From Rhynchopus euleeides (taxonomy: Eukaryota; Euglenozoa; Diplonemea; Diplonemida; Diplonemidae), in assembly GCA_963210315.1 (NCBI GenBank), contig OY723277.1, positions 2,170,001 to 2,234,000 of the forward strand: DNA of 64,000 bases, given 5' to 3'. Of the stretch, positions 53,330-64,000 are shown in pieces. The translations under genes and the position numbers were made by a program. The notes beneath the pieces were generated by a model. That model saw only the letters and a program-made list of their open reading frames with translations. It was not told where the DNA came from and did not search any database. Numbering within the stretch: the stretch's first letter is position 1; each line of letters starts with the position of its first letter.

Positions 53330-55621
53330 ATGCCTGCTGCCGAGGTGGAGGCGCGCCTGCGCCGAGCAAGCGCGCGGGTCGGGCCGCTGCAGCTGGGGCC
53401 GCATGCCGGCGCCCTCACGCGCCCCCCCGCCGCAGCTGCCGCAGTGTGCGACAGCGCGGCCAGCAGCACCTGCTACATCGATGCCACCTGCCTGCCGCCG
53501 CTGCTGCTGCCAGCCGACTCACCCTCCTCCCCCCTGCAGTGCGCAGGGGGGGGCGGGCAGGACCTCCAGCTGTCGCGGGGCACGCTGCTGAGCCCGTACA
53601 CCACGGCGCTCAACAGCAGGGCCTCCGGGTGGCATGAGTCTATCGACGCCACTGAGGGCAGCCGTGCCCACCGCCACCACCGCGCCAGCTTCGGCACCCC
53701 TGCCCTCCCCACTGCGAAGCGTGCCTCCCTCGTCTCTGCAGGGTCGATCCGCCGCACCGACAGCGCGGCGCTCGTCACGGTGGACAGCTACACCAACCTG
53801 GACTCCACCGCCGACGCGCTGGAGAGCATTGCCGGGTCGTGGCAGGTGCACCTCCGCCTGCGGAAGAACATCGACGACCCGAAGTGGGTGCAGCAGCAGA
53901 TGCTCGCCCTGGAGGGCGTCCCCGACGGGAAGGGGTTTGCCTGCAGCGCCGCCGCTGCCCCTGCCACCCACACACCCATCCCCAACCCCGCCACCCAGGC
54001 ACAGGGGAAGCAGCAGCACCAGCGGCAGCAGCGGCAGCAGCGCCAGCAACATCACCGCAGGGAGGAGCAGGAGGGGGCAGCCGCCTCCGCCGGGGGCTGG
54101 TCGCAGGGTATCAAGCGCATGCTGCGTGTGCTGCGGGAGGACAGCGAGGAGAGGGCGCTCTTCGAGCAGCGCCTGACGTCGCTCTCCCGTGGGGGCAGGC
54201 GGCTCTGCGTGAGGCAGCGGAAGCCTGTAGAGGCCACCCGGTGCCGCTGGGAGGAGAAGCGCCGCCGCATCCTCGCTACGCTCGATGAGGAGCACCTGCA
54301 GTATACTGCGAGGCTTGCCAACTCTGTGATGCCGCAGGCAGGGCGGGCGCAGCAGGAGTGTGCTGCTGCAGCCGCCCGGATGTGGCGTTGCCTGCTCTGC
54401 GTCTCAGCCTCCGCAAAGCGGCTCTGCGTGCTGGCGGATGGGATCAACGCGAACAACCGGAAGCTTGCGGACCTGCTGCAGGGGAGGCGCCCCCTGAGGG
54501 AGGGCGGCGACGGGGAGGCGAAGGGGAGCCGCTTCCCCGCGGCGATCGCGCAGAAGATCATCTGCAAGTCGATGTGGAGGCATGCGCTGCGGAAGCGGGA
54601 GAAGGACAAGCCGGGGAAGGTGGGTATCCTCGCAGACTTCCTGCAGAACTACTCCCGGGTGATGGCGGTGCCGCACATGGTGCGCACCTTCCTGAGGTGT
54701 GTGCGGTATGTGCAGAGGAAGTGGCGCACCGGGCTCGCCGCACGGTATGCCCGGAAGAAGCTGGCGAAGCTGCAGGTGGAGAGCCGCTACCTCCAGCTGC
54801 TGCAGCGCAGCGACAGGGATCTGCAGCTGAGCGAGCAGCATCTGAAGGACCTGCGGAGCAGTCTGGGCGTGCGCATCCCGAAGCACGTCGTGCCCGCCAA
54901 CCCCTATCTGCCGCAGGGGAACAGCATCTTCGCCCCGACCCCCCTGGGTGCGGTGGTGGATGCAGGGTTCAGCCGCCCCTTGTCGCCCGATTCCTCCGTC
55001 GGGCAGGGGTTCAGCGCGTCGGCGCCGGTTGGGAGCGTCGCCGCGTCGCCGCTCAGCACCTCCGCCACGCTGCGGCCGTCGTCGGTGTCGCAGCAGAACT
55101 CGCGGCTCATCCGGAAGGCGGAGAAGCGGCTGCAGGACACGCGGGAGCGGAAGCGTGCCCTGGAGGGTATTACATCGGAGATTCTGAATGAACACATCGA
55201 AGCTGCCCTGGGGAAGGTGCGTGATATCTACCGCGATCAGTACAAACGCTTCTGCGTCGAGTATGACCAGTGGAAGCGCACCTTCGAGTTTGAGGCGAAG
55301 GAGGCGGAGCGGCAACAGCAGGTGGGGCTGAACTATGTTGAGATCCGGTTTAAAGACGCGGTGAATAAGGCGGCGACGAATGCTGTCGTCGCGGCGGCCC
55401 GGAGTGTCGCCGGGGGCGGCGGCGCGGCGCAGCTGCACAAACTGGTACAGCACGGCCTCAGCGACGGGGCAACTGCTGCTGCAAAACGTGTGAAGCCTGT
55501 TGCGCCCAACCCGCCCCTGCTGCTCACCAAAGGGGCACTGCGGGATCTCTTCGCGTCGTGCATACGCGAGTCCGACAAGCACAGGCGGGAGAAGGTGTTG
55601 GGTGTTTGCGAGAAGCGCTGA
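53330..55621 (+). CDS. unrecognised basic protein with IQ-like motif (763 aa)
   Basis: The ATG at 53330 (MPAAEVEARLRRASARV) lies just after a C-run/CAG acceptor; the open frame upstream starts only with GTG and is low-complexity. There is one uninterrupted exon to TGA 55619-55621. Residues 1-190 are Ala/Ser/Pro-rich. About 240-260 (QQHQRQQRQQRQQHHRREEQ) is a Gln/Arg tract. Around 455-477, RTFLRCVRYVQRKWRTGLAA resembles an IQ (calmodulin-type) motif. Basic helical segments (about 385-530) and a later possible coiled coil (QNSRLIRKAEKRLQDTRERK, then a region rich in Tyr/Lys near DQYKRFCVEYDQWKRTFEFE) suggest a cytoskeletal or ciliary structural protein; that is inference from composition. No family is recognised. 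Confidence 0.75.
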   Translation: MPAAEVEARLRRASARVGPLQLGPHAGALTRPPAAAAAVCDSAASSTCYIDATCLPPLLLPADSPSSPLQCAGGGGQDLQLSRGTLLSPYTTALNSRASGWHESIDATEGSRAHRHHRASFGTPALPTAKRASLVSAGSIRRTDSAALVTVDSYTNLDSTADALESIAGSWQVHLRLRKNIDDPKWVQQQMLALEGVPDGKGFACSAAAAPATHTPIPNPATQAQGKQQHQRQQRQQRQQHHRREEQEGAAASAGGWSQGIKRMLRVLREDSEERALFEQRLTSLSRGGRRLCVRQRKPVEATRCRWEEKRRRILATLDEEHLQYTARLANSVMPQAGRAQQECAAAAARMWRCLLCVSASAKRLCVLADGINANNRKLADLLQGRRPLREGGDGEAKGSRFPAAIAQKIICKSMWRHALRKREKDKPGKVGILADFLQNYSRVMAVPHMVRTFLRCVRYVQRKWRTGLAARYARKKLAKLQVESRYLQLLQRSDRDLQLSEQHLKDLRSSLGVRIPKHVVPANPYLPQGNSIFAPTPLGAVVDAGFSRPLSPDSSVGQGFSASAPVGSVAASPLSTSATLRPSSVSQQNSRLIRKAEKRLQDTRERKRALEGITSEILNEHIEAALGKVRDIYRDQYKRFCVEYDQWKRTFEFEAKEAERQQQVGLNYVEIRFKDAVNKAATNAVVAAARSVAGGGGAAQLHKLVQHGLSDGATAAAKRVKPVAPNPPLLLTKGALRDLFASCIRESDKHRREKVLGVCEKR

Positions 55622-55770
55622 GAGAGGGGTGGGTGGGGGAGGTGGCGGCGGAGAGGATCGGAGGAGATATGTTGTGTCACAACTTTGGGTGTGCTTTGTT
55701 GCCGTGTTTGTTTCGTTGTATCTCGCCCCTTTTCCCCCAGCCCCTGCGTTTGCCGTTTTGATGCGGGTGG

Positions 55771-55858
55771 GGGTCTTCGCTCTGTGTCAAGCTGTCTCAG
55801 GGTTGTCCCCCTTCTTGTGAGGCGGCTCACTTTTCTGCACTTCGGAGCGAAGGCCCCC
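55771..55858 (+). repeat. GTGAG-hairpin dispersed repeat, copy 3
   Basis: Outer arms CTTCGCTC (55775-55782) and GAGCGAAG (55845-55852), inner perfect GTGAG-GCGG-CTCAC stem-loop at 55817-55830. It lies 150 bp after a gene stop, in the 3' flank. Confidence 0.75.
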
Positions 55859-57157
55859 TGAGTGGTGTTTGTGTCTATTTTAGCGGCTTTCCAATGCAAC
55901 GGGGATGCATGTGGAAGGAAGTTGTGCTGCAAACTGCGGGTTCCGTTTTGTTGCCGAGCTCCCCATCCTCACAGCAGGTGGGTGCAAGCGACAGCTTCCT
56001 GGCGCGCGCCAGAAATACTTTCATTTCGTGCCTTGCGGCCACGCTGAGCGACTCACGTCGCTTCACCAGACCAGGGGGAGGGTATTCTGCATCCAAAGCA
56101 GGGCAGCTGCAACAACAAGCAGCTCATTCATTTGCCGCCACGCTTGTCTGTTCCTTGCCGTGAGATGTCACGGGATATTTTCCTGTGGCCAGTTCCTAGG
56201 ATTCTAGGTTTCTCCTGCCCTGCACGCAGATGTCTTGTTGGAGGGGGGACAGGGGTTGGGTATACAGTATGACAATCGTGCCAGCAGAGGCCAAAATGTC
56301 TGTGAGGCCACGTGAGGCCAGAATGAGCCCGCTGGGATCACTTCACTTCACTTCACTCTGCCGACCTGTGGCAGTGTGGCCCATATTATGTTCAGGCACT
56401 TCAGAACGAAGGTACATCGCCGTTCCTGTCCCCCCCCCATCGTTGCTTTGTGGGAGGTTTCCACCCCCTCCGAGCAACGGGGGTTGCGCAAAGCTTTGTG
56501 ACCCCCCTCCCCCCGCAGGATCGTTTCATGTCTTTCTTCCCCTTTGCAGTCGATTTTTTTACCACAACAGGGAACCTGTCAGTGTCAAAAAGATAGTAGG
56601 CAGCGCTTGGGCAACAAATTCAACCTCCTCATCAGGCTGCGGAGTTGCTTTTGTTTTGCCCGGATTTGGCGCACAAACAACAGCCTTATCTTTTTTCTGT
56701 TGCATTTTTCCGCCCCCCTTTTCCTCTGCACCAGCCCAAATGAATGCAGCGCATCCAAAACTGCAGTGATAAAAGACCCTCCTCCCCACCCCACCCTCCG
56801 TTCCTTCTCATCCGCCCTGCCAGCCCGCCGGGTGATGTGCTGCCGCGCGTCTCTCCGCCTTCGGACATTCAATTGCTGGTCTGGGCTGCTGGGCTGTTCC
56901 TCTTGACTTCTTTCGCCCCCACCCCCCACCACCCGGCTGTGCGCCACCACAACAGGGTGTGCCAGTCTGTTGCCCGAGGGGGATCTGCGACACACACACA
57001 CACACCCCGCCCCGCCCCACCCCCTCCCCCCCCCTGCCCACCCACACCACCCACACGGGTGTTCTTTGTCGCGCTGTGTGTATCGCAGCACTCCCCGTTG
57101 CTCTTGGCGTCATTCTCTCCCCGCTGCCTCCACACACCCACCCCCCCTGCAGGAACG
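55859..57157. other. intergenic, nothing recognised
   Basis: About 1.3 kb. A CA run at 56992-57004, C runs near 57018-57036, and a fragment near 56345-56410 recalling the hairpin family (TGTGGCAGTGTGGCCCA). It ends in a CCCCCCCTGCAG acceptor at 57142-57152. Confidence 0.5.
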
Positions 57158-57394
57158 ATGGAGTGGAGCCTCATGACCTATGCCATCGGCGCCTTCTGGG
57201 TGGTGGTGTTCGGGATTCTGTTCTTCTTCATGCGGAGGGAGATGCGGGAGCTGTACCGTGCCGCCGGGCTGCGCCACGTGAAGCCCCTCAGCACAGTGGG
57301 CATCGGGGCCACGGAGGGTGCGCCCGCCCAGAGCGAAGAGTCGCACCACAGGGTGCGGAGACAGGTCGGGTCTTCGCGCGTCGTTGAGGGTTGA
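57158..57394 (+). CDS. small single-pass membrane protein (78 aa)
   Basis: The ATG at 57158 follows a C-rich CTGCAG acceptor by 5 bases. Residues about 3-24 (SLMTYAIGAFWVVVFGILFF) form one hydrophobic helix flanked by Glu outside and by RREMRELYRAAG on the other side, so the C terminus is probably cytosolic or matrix-facing. The tail is short, basic and Ser-rich. The complete ORF and start context support a gene, but its length gives little to compare. It sits about 1.0 kb before the UQCRH gene; a small respiratory-chain or translocase component is conceivable, not shown. It might also have a spliced extension. Confidence 0.55.
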   Translation: MEWSLMTYAIGAFWVVVFGILFFFMRREMRELYRAAGLRHVKPLSTVGIGATEGAPAQSEESHHRVRRQVGSSRVVEG

Positions 57395-58410
57395 GGCCCT
57401 CACGCTGAGCGTCGGCACGCCGCTCCCAGGGTCGCGCGCATCTAGCTCTTCGCGCGTCACCACGGCAGGCACACCGGCCCTCCTCCCTGCGGGCCTCTCG
57501 CCCCACTCTTGTGTGTGGCAAAAAGTACCCCCGTGTCAAGCATTGTGATGTGTCTCCTGTTCTGCGAGGCAGCTTCTTCACCGTGTATGTCTGCAGTGCA
57601 GCTTCTGAACGAAGCCCCCACCCCCGACTCTGCGTGGCCCCTTGACTAGCCAAAAAGGGCCCAAAAAAACCCCCCGGAAGTTCGCTTCTCCTGTCAATTG
57701 GGAGGGGTGTGGAAAAATGCCAAAGCGCACCGTAGCAAAGACCCCCTGGAGGGTTGTGCAGCCGTGTCTCTGAGCAGCACCTGTGGGGGAGGGGCGCCCT
57801 GTTCGGGTCTTCTTCTGGTTGGCCGCACGGCTAGGAGCGAGAAGAGGTTGGCGGAGCTCCCGGGGCGGCTTCTGCTTGGAAGTGGAGAAGAGCCGCGTTC
57901 CCCATTAATGGCGCGGCTGTCTCCACGTGTGTGGCGCAGTTTCGGCACATCTAGTCAAAGCGCCCCCCCTCGCCCCCTCATCCCCTCACCTGATACTTCC
58001 GTTTGCGTGTTTTGAATATTTCGAAATCCTCAGCCGGCCCTTGTGTACAATGGGGGTGGGCTGTATCATGTCTGGTGTTGTTCACATCAACCGACAGCTG
58101 CATCCCCGACAAATCGGCGCAGTGGTGTATTCGGTTCTCTTGCGTTGGCATGGCGCCTGAAGCCCCAAGAAACTTTGATGGGGTCGCCAGGGTTTGCGAA
58201 TCAGGTTTAGCGATGCCGGTTCTTCGATTTTCCGGGATTGGTTTTTGGACCCAGCCTGCATACCGAATGAAAGGGAGGCCATCTCAGGTTTTCCCTTTTC
58301 TTGTACTTCACTGCCCCCCATCACTTACCACCCATCCCTTGCAGGGGCCGCCCCGTAAACGTTGCGTAGTAGATCACACCCGTGCTCTTCCCACCCCTCA
58401 ACAACACACA
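57395..58410. other. intergenic with a divergent hairpin-repeat copy
   Basis: 57527-57613 resembles the GTGAG-hairpin family (GTGTCAAGC, then TGCGAGGCAGCTTC, then CTTCTGAACGAAGCCCCC) with arms decayed. The remainder has no supported gene. Confidence 0.5.
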
Positions 58411-58967
58411 ATGGGTCACGCATTCTCCTCGCACCACCCCTCCATCATCTCGAACGACTTCCAGTTCATCTACGGCAAGCTCGCTGACGCCGAGCTGGAG
58501 AAGTACCGTGGCTTCGAGGAGGACGGTGACCAGAAGCTGTGGGTTGAGGGCCTCTGCAAGGAGACCAAGGAGTGCAAACAGATGATCGGCGAGTACGACG
58601 CGTGTGCGGAACGAATCGAAGCGAGTATGTCTCGTTTAGCACCCACGTGTGGGGGGGGGGGGGGGGTGAAGTGCCGCATGTCCGTGCTGTCTCTTTGAAC
58701 GCATCTCAGAGGGCACCCCGCCCTGACCACACACCCACATCTAAGTTCGGGTGGAGAGGAATAGCCCGACACATGATCTATCTTCGGTGAGCAGTTCCTT
58801 CTGGGACGAGTACCCGAGAGGTGTCACTTTTCATCCCCACACACCGCACCCCCACCACACCCACAGGTGGCAAGGGTCACTGCGGCTACCAGTACATGAA
58901 CATGTGGGGCTGCATTGACTACTGCGCGGCGGAGCCCCACTTCAAGCTGCTGAAACACGGTATCTAG
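58411..58967 (+). CDS. UQCRH: cytochrome bc1 complex hinge protein (UQCRH/QCR6), two exons
   Basis: A small acidic subunit of complex III on the intermembrane-space side, helping cytochrome c dock to cytochrome c1. Exons are 58411-58624 and 58867-58967, 104 residues; the intron begins GTATGTC and ends CCCACAG. Six cysteines (residues 49, 55, 65, 77, 87, 91) include the C-x5-C-x9-C spacing of the human protein. The end reads CGYQYMNMWGCIDYCAAEPH then FKLLK, matching the family's C-terminal helix pattern. The N terminus is longer than in animals and has no obvious presequence, as is usual for proteins of this twin-Cys type. It implies an active bc1 complex. Another twin-cysteine mitochondrial protein is the only real alternative. 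Confidence 0.83.
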
Positions 58968-61258
58968 AGGGCGCACACAGCCCCGTGACCCCCCTCAGGA
59001 CACTTCTGCTGCCGCAAGCAAACCATATGCAAGGCTAGTCCTCAACGGGGTCGGGCGGTGCGGGCAGTTCTTTTGAACTGCACCCACCCGCACCACCGCA
59101 TGCAGACACACGCACACACACACGGGGGCAAGGGGGGAACGGTGCCGGGTTGTTCGACACAAGAAATGCTGCAAGACGTCGGCCCACAGGGGGCAGTGTG
59201 GGTGTCTGTGCAGTGGGGGGTGTGTGCGGCCAAAAGGCCCAGCCCGAACGCCACGGAGAGGGGAGTTGCATGCCGCATTATTGTGCGGGGGGGGGGGGGG
59301 GGGAGGGGTGGTGGATGCACCCGACCGGGCACTGCTGCTGCCTTACCTTGGCGAGGCCATCAGCGCAATCCAACTTGCTGCGGCTTGTGGGATTGCATTG
59401 ACCCCAGAGCTGGGGTGGGGCGCACAGTGCGGGCTTTGCCACTTGAGGTTCCGTGTGTTGGTCTTTTTTTTTGCGTGCTCTCTGTGTGTGGTGTGCAGGT
59501 GGGGAAGCAAGCAAACATGGGGGGGGGGGTGAGGGTGTATGGGGCACGGGTGTCACTGAACGGTGGGGGGAAAAACAGCAAAAAACCACCTCATTATTGT
59601 ACGACCGTTATACCACGCAGAACAGAAAATATGTTGGGCAGTGGGTGTGTTGGAGACTTGGAGAGGGGGGGGTGGGGAGGGACCGCGTGCTCGTTGCACT
59701 GTTGCCACTTCACACGGGGTGGGGGGGGTGGGAGTGATAGAGAGAGTGGTCAGGTCGGGTAGGGGGTGGGTCAAGGTGGCCCAGCCCTCGCCGCACCGCC
59801 TGCCCTGCATGTGGTGCATCACCCACACCTCAACAACTGAAGGCTGTTGGGACCCTCATCGAAGAAGATTCAATAAAGCTCGGCCAAAAAAGAAGCTGCG
59901 AAATGTATCAATGTCCGTTGAGGCAGCCGCCGTTGCTCGGCCCCCATCAAGACTTGCAAAAAAACAAAATGGCGCATTCAAGATTATAGCAAACGGATTT
60001 CCGCTTTTTGCAGGGAGCGGGGGCGTCAAAATGGGACAGATTAGGCTTAGCTTGTGATTGTCGGCATCAAAAAAAAATACAAAGCAAAAAACGAGAATCG
60101 CGTCAAGGCTATAGCTAAAGACGAAAACCGACAGCCACGACCTGTCGATGTGCCAGCTGAGTCACATAGGTTTGTGCCATCACAAAAAAGGGGTATTTTT
60201 TTTCTTTAGTTTTTTGATGAGACCGTAACAATTTTGTTTGGGGCAGATCAGGTGTACAGGCCTACGCACGTAGCCTTCTCGCAGCTTGTGATTGTCGGAC
60301 CAATAAAGGAATACGGAGGGCACGAGGAGGCACGGGTGGGGACATGGGCTGTGGTGCTGGCGGTGGTGGTGGCCGTGCCCCCCCCCCCCCTCTTCCCCCC
60401 GCCTTCTCCCCCCCGACAGCGTATCGCACCGATTCTGGCTGGGGTTTCATTGTCATTGCCCCTTCTCCCCCCCCCCCTCGCCGCACCCCACCCAATCCCA
60501 CCCCCTTTCGCCCTCTCCTTCCTCAGATTCATATGTTTCTTCCCTTCCTTCACCTGGGTCTGGGTGGATCGAATGAACAGGGGGTGGTGCAATGAGCACG
60601 GGTCAATTCCATGTCAGTTGAAGAGGGATATACGATGGAGCCCTGCCGTCTCGCGCAGGCGGGCGGGTTGTGGGGTAGGGTGTGGGTGTGTGTGTGGATG
60701 GTCGGGGGGGGGGGGTGGGGCGTGTGGGTTGTGGGGGGGGGGGCATGTGCGTTCATGCAACAACAGCGAGCCGTATGCGGTTCGCGGCTGGTTCATCTCC
60801 CGCCCACCCACGGCAAGCCATGGGCTTTCAGGTATCATCACCAGGGGTGATGGGTCCCGGTGAGTATTGGCCTTTGCGCGGCCCCACCCCCCCCACCCAC
60901 ACCCGACCCCTCCCCGCCCCGGAATCGATGAACAATGCCTCCGCAGCACGGAGATCGTCGTGGTATCTGCACCTTATCTGCGCAGAGGGCCAAAGGGGTT
61001 AAAGGTTAAAGCCCTGGCCAGCGTGCGCGCTTATCTCCCAGGGGGAGAGAGGGGGGGGGGGGGGAGGGGAGGGAGGAAGCCAACCCCACGGCCTTATCTT
61101 TTGCTGTGTTTATATGTTGTTGGAGAGAGGGGAAGGGGGCTGCGCCCTCTCTTCCTCTCTTCCTCTCTGCCTCTCTGCCTCAACACACTCCACTCCAGGG
61201 TCGGCCAAGGTGGTCGTGGCATATACACTACCGCCACAAGGCGGGGTCTGCTGAACCA
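58968..61258. other. intergenic, G/C-homopolymer rich
   Basis: About 2.3 kb without a gene. G runs at 59286-59303, 59519-59529, 60705-60714 and 61051-61063, C runs at 60379-60390 and CT-rich DNA at 61140-61180. AT-rich DNA with A/T runs lies at 60060-60230. Confidence 0.55.
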
Positions 61259-63120
61259 ATGCGTCGAGGATGGGTCCTCCTGAGCGCAGCTGCCGAAGCC
61301 GTGGGCAGCAGTGGCAGCGGCAGCGGGAATGTGCAGCTCCCCACCCCAGACGCACCGACAGAGCCGCCCATCCGCCAGGCCGTGCCCCCCGCGCCCCCGG
61401 CCCCCCGCGCGGTTGCGGCGAGCAAGAATGGGCAGCAGGCCGGCGTGGTAGGGAGCTCGCTGGAGGTGGCACTCTCGAAGCACATCAATCACGGCATGAG
61501 GTGTCATATGAAGTTCGAGGCTCAGCGTGCACCTGCACTAACTGCGAGGGCAGAGCAGTGCCACTTTGTGGTGGCAGGGTCGATGTATGTGCTTTCGCTC
61601 CATAAAAGCGGCGAGCTGCGCTGGCAGACCTACACATCGATCACTAACAAGGCGAACTATGGCCTGCAGGTCGAGCAGTCCTCCGAATCTGCTGTGAGGG
61701 GGACCGATGCGGTGCTTGAGGCGTTGCACGCTGCGAAAGAGATGGCAACGCTCGGTTTCCGCGACCTGGCGCTCGTCGATCTTGCCCTGCTTCACCTCTC
61801 CCGAGCTGAAGGGAAAACCCAGCTCTACAGGTCGGTATGGAGGCCTCCCGGGGCCAGGGGGGGTGGGTGGCAAGGGGCAGCAGCTCCTGGGGGGTGGGGG
61901 TGGCGCTAAGTGCATCACAGCCACTATCACAGCCACCATCACAGCCAGTTGTGAGGCGAGTCACCGTCCACATCGTTGTATATTTCTGAGAGATTCAAAC
62001 CCCCCCCTCCCCCCCGCCCACCTCTTCATGCAAGTGTGAATGTCTCGTCAAGAGAACACCCGCACCCCCTCTCTCTCTCTCTCTCTCTCTCTCGACATGC
62101 ACCCTCACACTGCAGATGCGACTCATAGCTGATTCGATTGACAGCAAGGCTGCGGATCAGTGGACTGCACACCAGCACGTCCGGTGTGCGCAGATGCACA
62201 AGTATGTTGCGTTGCCTGGAGATCAACGGCGGGCCCTTCAGCCAACCCCACAAGACGCCAGCAGCGCACCCTGCCTATGGCTCAAAGGATGCGCACCCAC
62301 ACCCACCCACCCCCACCAACAGGTTCAATAACTCGTATTTCTACGCGACGACCAGCAACCCAATCTTTTGCGAGGTTGCGGGTTCACCGAAGGAGAAGAT
62401 GGCCAGTATCGGCATGAGCTTAATGAACCTGCGCAAACGCGACTTATTCACTCAGGGGGCACGCAAAGATGCTGCCTGCGTCGCTGAGAGGGCGCAGGCA
62501 GAAGTGCCGCCCGCAAAGCCTACCGATGCAGTGGGCCCTTCTGAGAGCACCGCCGCCACCCCCACTCCCTCCGCAACCCCTGCTCCCACCACCGCTGACG
62601 CCGCTACGCTTTCCCACACGTGGAAGGATGCGTCAGTGCGTGAGGCGAAAGCAGAGCTTGCAAAGATGATGGGTGTTGGTGTTCGCCCACCAGCGCATAC
62701 CTGCGGTATCGAGGTGGTGGGTGCGCTCCACACAAGCAGCAGCAGGTTCGTTTGCCACGACTGTGGCACGCAGGTGTGTGGCTTGATGTGGGTAGTGCTG
62801 GTGTAGCGGCAAGCGGGAGCGGGAGGGGGGGGGGGTAATCTGTGTTGTACCCATCATAGTGCTGTATCGTATACAATGCTGCAATCGTGGGGGGGTCCCG
62901 TGGTTGTTGGGGGGCAAGGTTTTGTGGAAACTCTCACCACCACCACCACCCCACATCACAGGCAATGTCAGCGATGGAGTTGGTGGGGCACTGTGCTTCC
63001 GAGCAGCACAGGTCAGTACATCACCCGGCAGGCGAATATGCATTCGAACAAGCGCTCATATCCACACTGAAAGCGAACCTTGAGCTCACCTGGTCGCTCC
63101 ACACAGAATCTGAAAGATGA
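61259..63120 (+). CDS. unrecognised four-exon protein (423 aa)
   Basis: Proposed exons are 61259-61834, 62116-62201, 62323-62773 and 62962-63120. Every join keeps frame and the last exon ends in TGA. Introns start GTATGGA, GTATGTT and GTGTGTG, and all end CAG or ACAG. Exon 1 has a Ser/Gly/Pro-rich start, then a compact domain (QCHFVVAGSMYVLSLHKSGE; KEMATLGFRDLALVDLALLH). Exon 3 begins FNNSYFYATTSNPIFCEVAG, has an Ala/Thr/Pro linker, and ends with a CxxC (FVCHDCGTQ). The last exon is short. Start is uncertain: CTGAGCGCAG just after the first ATG could be an acceptor. Internal phase agreement and protein-like composition support a real gene; no family is recognised. Confidence 0.65.
62070..62094. 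repeat. CT microsatellite within an intron
   Basis: A CT run upstream of the exon-2 acceptor of the four-exon gene; it may act as its polypyrimidine tract. Confidence 0.8.
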
Positions 63121-64000
63121 CACGGACAAAATCAGGCATAAGGGGTATTCGCTGGTCGTTATCCTTCGTCAATCTTCGCCAGTTTTCAGCCAATTCAACA
63201 GGGAATGCACCAAAATGCACTGATGATCACCCCGTAGCGAAGACCCCCATAGGGTCGGAGATGTTGGGTGCCGACTTGATCCTGGAGTCGATTTGCTTGG
63301 GGATGAGCGTCAATCAATGCCCCCCACCCCCTTCAAGGCGCGTTCGGTCAAAGCCACACGGTGCCCTCACCTTGCCCACCGAGGTCGTGGCTGTCCGAAG
63401 CAACGTGCCGTACCAACGAAACTAACCCCAGCCCCCCCCACTCCCCAACCGCAAGTCACACCGACAAGGGTGTGCTGTGCGTGTGCCCGCTGCCCCCATC
63501 CTTGCAAGGTTGTTGCCTGTTCTGAAAAGGCGAGGGGCGCATTCACTCAAAAACCCCCTCCTCCCCCCTTCCCCTTGTGTGTGTGAAGTCTCATGAGACG
63601 TGGCGCTCGTAGTACTCGTTTCTGGATGCTGCAAAAAGTTGTCAAGAATTGAACTGAGCAGAGGCTTGACAAACGCTGTGGTCTTCGAACAGTGCGAAAT
63701 CGTTGCAAGCGATGCTCACCGGTCTGTATGTCCGCTGGACGCCTTCTGCCCTGTGCCAAACGGTGCCAGTGTGGCCCACAAGTGTTACCAACATCAGGGG
63801 GTTCTCACGGTATTATTCGCCTCGAGCGAGGATCCTGTCCCGCTGTTGTTTTGGTCAGCGAATTCGAAAGTCGACAATGGAGGCATCGCACCGTGCCAAA
63901 CTGTGCCAGTGTGCCGCCTCTGTGAGGGCACCCACTGCCTGCACTTTAGAGAGGGGGCCCCATCAGAGTGAAGGCCCGGGTCGTGCCATGCTGCTGGTCT
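63121..64000. other. 3' flank, no gene recognised
   Basis: 63891-63975 contains a divergent relative of the GTGAG-hairpin family (CAAACTGTGCCAGTGTGCCG, then GCCTGCACTTTAGAG, then GTGAAGGCCC). A similar shorter fragment lies at about 63750-63782. No ORF is credible. Confidence 0.5.

Overview
The window is nuclear DNA of a GC-rich, intron-bearing unicellular eukaryote. Host genes carry GT-AG introns that nearly all start GTATG and often end in a run of C before the AG. Intergenic DNA is full of C/G homopolymers and GT/CT microsatellites. Stops in the two LINE ORFs and the host genes are TGA and TAG, so I see no reassigned code. A complex III hinge protein (UQCRH) implies a respiring mitochondrion. 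One LINE carries a 2A peptide very like that of trypanosomatid L1Tc/ingi elements; this recalls Euglenozoa, but the lineage cannot be fixed from sequence alone.

1-38.8 kb is gene-poor and repeat-rich. It holds a LINE cut by the left edge (LINE-A, 1 to about 3660), a TTAA-flanked piggyBac-like non-autonomous element (5256-6403), two GGGTACCC palindrome arrays, a 147-bp MITE, a GACCCC satellite, and two almost identical 1.15-kb foldback elements in opposite orientation with TA target duplications (16413-17559, 26672-27819). A long LINE-B (about 18.7-25.4 kb) joins its ORF1 and ORF2 in one frame across a UGA followed by a 2A peptide. An LTR-like direct-repeat element (28001-29158), a GCGTCGAC array and several dispersed structured repeats complete this part.

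38.8-63.1 kb is gene-rich: D-3-phosphoglycerate dehydrogenase (three exons, +); a 3.7-kb two-gene unit on the minus strand bounded by inverted repeats and a 31-bp direct repeat; a condensin-II G2-like subunit (four exons, +); an IQ-like basic protein (+); a one-helix membrane protein (+); UQCRH (two exons, +); and an unrecognised four-exon protein (+).

The observations most worth following are the UGA-plus-2A coupling in LINE-B, the two loci at 30.0 and 45.6 kb whose stems differ in sequence yet stay perfectly paired (a candidate structured RNA), the two-gene unit at 41.8-45.5 kb, and a dispersed ~90-nt hairpin family centred on a GTGAG-tetraloop-CTCAC stem.
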